Assembly (NCBI RefSeq): GCF_051195215.1
Contig: NZ_JBNAZM010000018.1
Span: 26,332 to 90,331, forward strand
DNA length: 64,000 nucleotides
Source: Arhodomonas sp051195215
GTDB taxonomy: Bacteria; Pseudomonadota; Gammaproteobacteria; Nitrococcales; Nitrococcaceae
Reading direction: 5' to 3'
This document shows positions 62,196-64,000 of this stretch, one piece after another (position 1 is the first letter of the stretch; every line of letters starts with the position of its first letter). Position numbers and translations under genes: made by a program. A model generated the notes under the pieces. The model did no database searches. It saw only the letters and a list, made by a program, of their open reading frames with translations, and had not been told where the DNA came from.

Positions 62196-63218
62196 ATGCA
62201 TTCGACCTGGAGCGAGATTCTCGACGGCAACGCGACGCCCGACGGGGGGATCCAACTCGGTGCGACGCCCGACGAGCTCGAACGCCTCGAGACCGCACCG
62301 GTGGTCGCGCCCCTCACCGACACGGGTGTCATCCGCGTGACCGGAGCTGACGCGCCCGCCTTCCTGCACGCGCAATTCACCAACGCCATCGACGACATGC
62401 AGGCGCCTTCGTCCCGGCTCGCCGGCTGGTGCAATCCGAAGGGCCGATTACTGGCGCTGCTGCGGGTCATCCGTACCGATGACGGTTTCCTGCTCCTGTT
62501 GCCCCGGACGCTGGTCGCAAGCGTTGTCAAACGCCTGCGCATGTTCGTGCTCCGCTCGAAGGTCACCGTCGAGGACGCCAGCGAGGCGGTCACCGTCACG
62601 GGAATCGCCGGCGCGAGCGCGAGCATGCTCCTCGCGGAGGTCATTGGCACGCCACCAGGCGCCGGCGACGAGGTCTCGACTGCCGGCGACCTCATCGCCG
62701 TGCGCCTCGCCGACATGACGCCACGCTGGCTGCTGATCGCCCCCGCATCGCAGACGCCCGATCTGTGGCGCACCCTAAGCGGCGGCCTCGCGGCGGTGGG
62801 AACCGCCATCTGGCGCCTGCTGGATATCCGCGCCGGGTTGCCGGAAGTGGTTACCGAGACCCGGGAACGGTTCGTTCCGCAGATGGTCAACCTGGAGCCG
62901 CTCGGCGGCCTCAGTTACGAGAAAGGCTGCTATCCCGGACAGGAGGTCGTGGCCCGGATGCACTACCTGGGGCAGCTCAAGCGCCGGCTATACCGGCTGC
63001 ACGGCGCCGGCGATCCCCCCGCGGCGGGCACCCGTGTGAGCGCCGGCGACAAGGAAGCCGGCGAGCTCGTCTCCAGCGCCCCTTGTGGCCCCGACGTATT
63101 CGAAGCGCTCGCCGTGCTGCGAATCGACACCGCCGACAGCGGCACACCGCTGACCGTCAACGATCGCAACCTGGAAATCGCGCCATTGCCCTATACGCCC
63201 CCCGGGGAAGGCGAATAG
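62196..63218 (+). CDS. ygfZ: Folate-binding Fe-S cluster repair protein YgfZ
   Basis: A 340-residue YgfZ of the GcvT-like fold with the diagnostic KGCYPGQEVVARMHYLG motif. It supports Fe-S enzyme maturation and tRNA thiomethylation with tetrahydrofolate. The start at ATG 62196 (MHSTWSEILDG) gives normal length, with AGGAGG at 13 bp; a longer frame from 62079 is unlikely. It is divergent from the SdhAF4-like gene. Confidence 0.94.
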   Translation: MHSTWSEILDGNATPDGGIQLGATPDELERLETAPVVAPLTDTGVIRVTGADAPAFLHAQFTNAIDDMQAPSSRLAGWCNPKGRLLALLRVIRTDDGFLLLLPRTLVASVVKRLRMFVLRSKVTVEDASEAVTVTGIAGASASMLLAEVIGTPPGAGDEVSTAGDLIAVRLADMTPRWLLIAPASQTPDLWRTLSGGLAAVGTAIWRLLDIRAGLPEVVTETRERFVPQMVNLEPLGGLSYEKGCYPGQEVVARMHYLGQLKRRLYRLHGAGDPPAAGTRVSAGDKEAGELVSSAPCGPDVFEALAVLRIDTADSGTPLTVNDRNLEIAPLPYTPPGEGE

Positions 63219-63269
63219 CCAGCCATGTCACGTCCGGCGCCCCTGCTGGGCGCCGGACGCAGCGGATCT

Positions 63270-63572
63270 TCACCGCACGGATATGTGGCAATCCGTCACC
63301 CCGGCATAACGGCCACTACAGTCCGACTCAGGGGTGAATGACAGGAACAGGGAGGACATCAACGTAACGACCACGATGAATGCAATGAAAAACACGACTC
63401 CCTGAAAGAACGCCTTCCGGTTCCGCGCCTTCCGCCACTCGATCTGCGCCGCCCGGTATACATCGTCGATACACGCACCACAATGCGCGCACTCAATACT
63501 GTTCTCGTCGTTGAACAGACCACAATCCGGACAGCTCAGATGCGGCGCCCTCGATGTGGGGCCTCGTAGCAT
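63270..63572 (-). CDS. Small zinc-ribbon membrane protein of unknown function
   Basis: A 100-residue protein with a four-cysteine ribbon (CPDCGLFNDENSIECAHCG), a charged linker (IEWRKARNRK) and one membrane helix (GVVFFIAFIVVVTLMSSLFL). The start at 63572 has an excellent AAGGAGGT, so longer frames (to 63875) that run through element D are not needed. No family recognised; such zinc-ribbon/TM proteins are often regulatory or quality-control accessories. Confidence 0.7.
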   Translation of the reverse strand: MLRGPTSRAPHLSCPDCGLFNDENSIECAHCGACIDDVYRAAQIEWRKARNRKAFFQGVVFFIAFIVVVTLMSSLFLSFTPESDCSGRYAGVTDCHISVR

Positions 63573-63595
63573 CGTTACCTCCTTGTCTACGGTTA

Positions 63596-63697
63596 TGCGC
63601 TCGCTTGACATGGCCTCGCCACGCCGGCGCTCCCGCGCCTTGCCGAGACACCGCGCAGTGGCGCTGAGATCTGGCAATACGTTCGCAAAGGTTAGTA
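63596..63697. mobile_element. Half copy of the TACTAA miniature element (D)
   Basis: The right end 63672-63697 reads TGGCAATACGTTCGCAAAGG then TTAGTA, 24 of 26 positions identical to the end of element A. The inverse complement of the whole 102-bp segment matches the first ~100 bp of element A almost base for base. The other half is missing. Its terminal TACTAA provides the stop codon of the small protein to the right, and it lies directly upstream of the zinc-ribbon gene. Confidence 0.8.
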
Positions 63698-63946
63698 ACA
63701 CTCGGCTGCGAAATGTCGCTTTGCCCTCCCGCTCAACGCCAGCCACAATCCCAGCGTCAAACAGACGGCCGCAAATAACCCGGTAGGCGCGAAGTGGGAC
63801 AACGCCCTTTCGCCTACCATCCAGGTCGCCCACAGAAACACCATCGCCGACAGGCCCCCGGCGCAAAGCAGGCACAACACCGAGAGAACACGCCCCACTC
63901 GGGGTCGCACGACAATACCTATGTGTCGGGTCCCCGACGATTGCAT
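63692..63946 (-). CDS. Small two-helix membrane protein, C-terminus set by element D
   Basis: An 84-residue protein with two hydrophobic segments (VLSVLCLLCAGGLSAMVFLW; GLFAAVCLTLGLWLAL). The last codons, tgt-tac-taa, run into the TACTAA terminus of element D, so the element supplies the stop and possibly truncated a longer protein. No family recognised. Nothing else is seen in the final 54 bp of the window. Confidence 0.5.
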   Translation of the reverse strand: MQSSGTRHIGIVVRPRVGRVLSVLCLLCAGGLSAMVFLWATWMVGERALSHFAPTGLFAAVCLTLGLWLALSGRAKRHFAAECY

Positions 63947-64000
63947 AGACCCGTCACGATATGCATTATGGATGGGTCGCGAGGTGATGCATGCGTTGAT

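Noticed and set aside
63573..63875. N-terminal extension of the zinc-ribbon protein through element D
   Set aside because: The extension is the translated miniature element; the ATG at 63572 has a strong AAGGAGGT at proper spacing.

Overview
The window is GC-rich (about two thirds G+C by eye) chromosomal DNA of a gammaproteobacterium. The best clue is the housekeeping block at 43.6-58.9 kb: acpS-pdxJ-recO-era-rnc-lepB-lepA-rseC-rseB-rseA-rpoE with nadB divergent from rpoE, the classic gammaproteobacterial order, followed by ygfX, sdhE, sdhBADC and ygfZ. The type I-G/U CRISPR system, the TRAP and oxidative pentose genes and the acidic proteins would fit a halophilic Ectothiorhodospiraceae-like lineage, but that assignment is inference; I cannot name a species.

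Layout. (1) 0-10.9 kb: a type I-G (formerly I-U) CRISPR-Cas locus. It holds the end of csb2, cas3 with a C-terminal HD nuclease, a short Cas8-like gene, a second stand-alone Csb2/Cas6-like gene, a MazF-type toxin-antitoxin pair on the opposite strand, a cas4-cas1 fusion, cas2, a leader, and an array of 36 repeats plus one decayed unit. csb1 (Cas7) is not in view and probably lies left of the window. (2) 11-18.2 kb: an orphan pair of oligopeptide ABC ATPases, a coiled-coil membrane protein built of 63-residue repeats, a D-Ala-D-Ala ligase-like ATP-grasp enzyme, a MetF-like protein, and a two-gene unit of poorly known function. (3) 18.2-21.9 kb: nudF, rlmD, a PolB-type exonuclease and cysM. (4) 22.7-39.5 kb: a catabolic island for non-phosphorylating pentose oxidation, most likely of L-arabinose. 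A sugar ABC transporter with mutarotase feeds an SDR dehydrogenase, an SMP-30 lactonase, an IlvD/Edd-type arabonate dehydratase, two fumarylacetoacetase-fold enzymes and alpha-ketoglutaric semialdehyde dehydrogenase. A TRAP transporter (probably for sugar acids) and a LysR regulator complete it. ATAACC/GGTTAT dyads recur in its promoters. (5) 39.8-43.6 kb: a BarA/GacS hybrid kinase and a BFN-PDZ protein. (6) 43.6-63.2 kb: the housekeeping block above, with degP in the rpoE operon, succinate dehydrogenase with both of its assembly factors (SdhE and an SdhAF4-like protein), and ygfZ. (7) 63.2-64 kb: two small membrane proteins.

The most unusual material is (a) the toxin-antitoxin pair lodged between the CRISPR interference and adaptation modules, together with a duplicated Csb2-type module; and (b) a family of non-coding miniature elements that begin TACTAA and have about 26-bp terminal inverted repeats. 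The elements lie at 16.7, 21.9, 26.3, 42.7 and 63.6 kb, always tight against gene ends, where they supply a stop codon, 5' leaders or boundary hairpins. No transposase, tRNA or rRNA gene was seen. All calls were made by reading the sequence without database searches.
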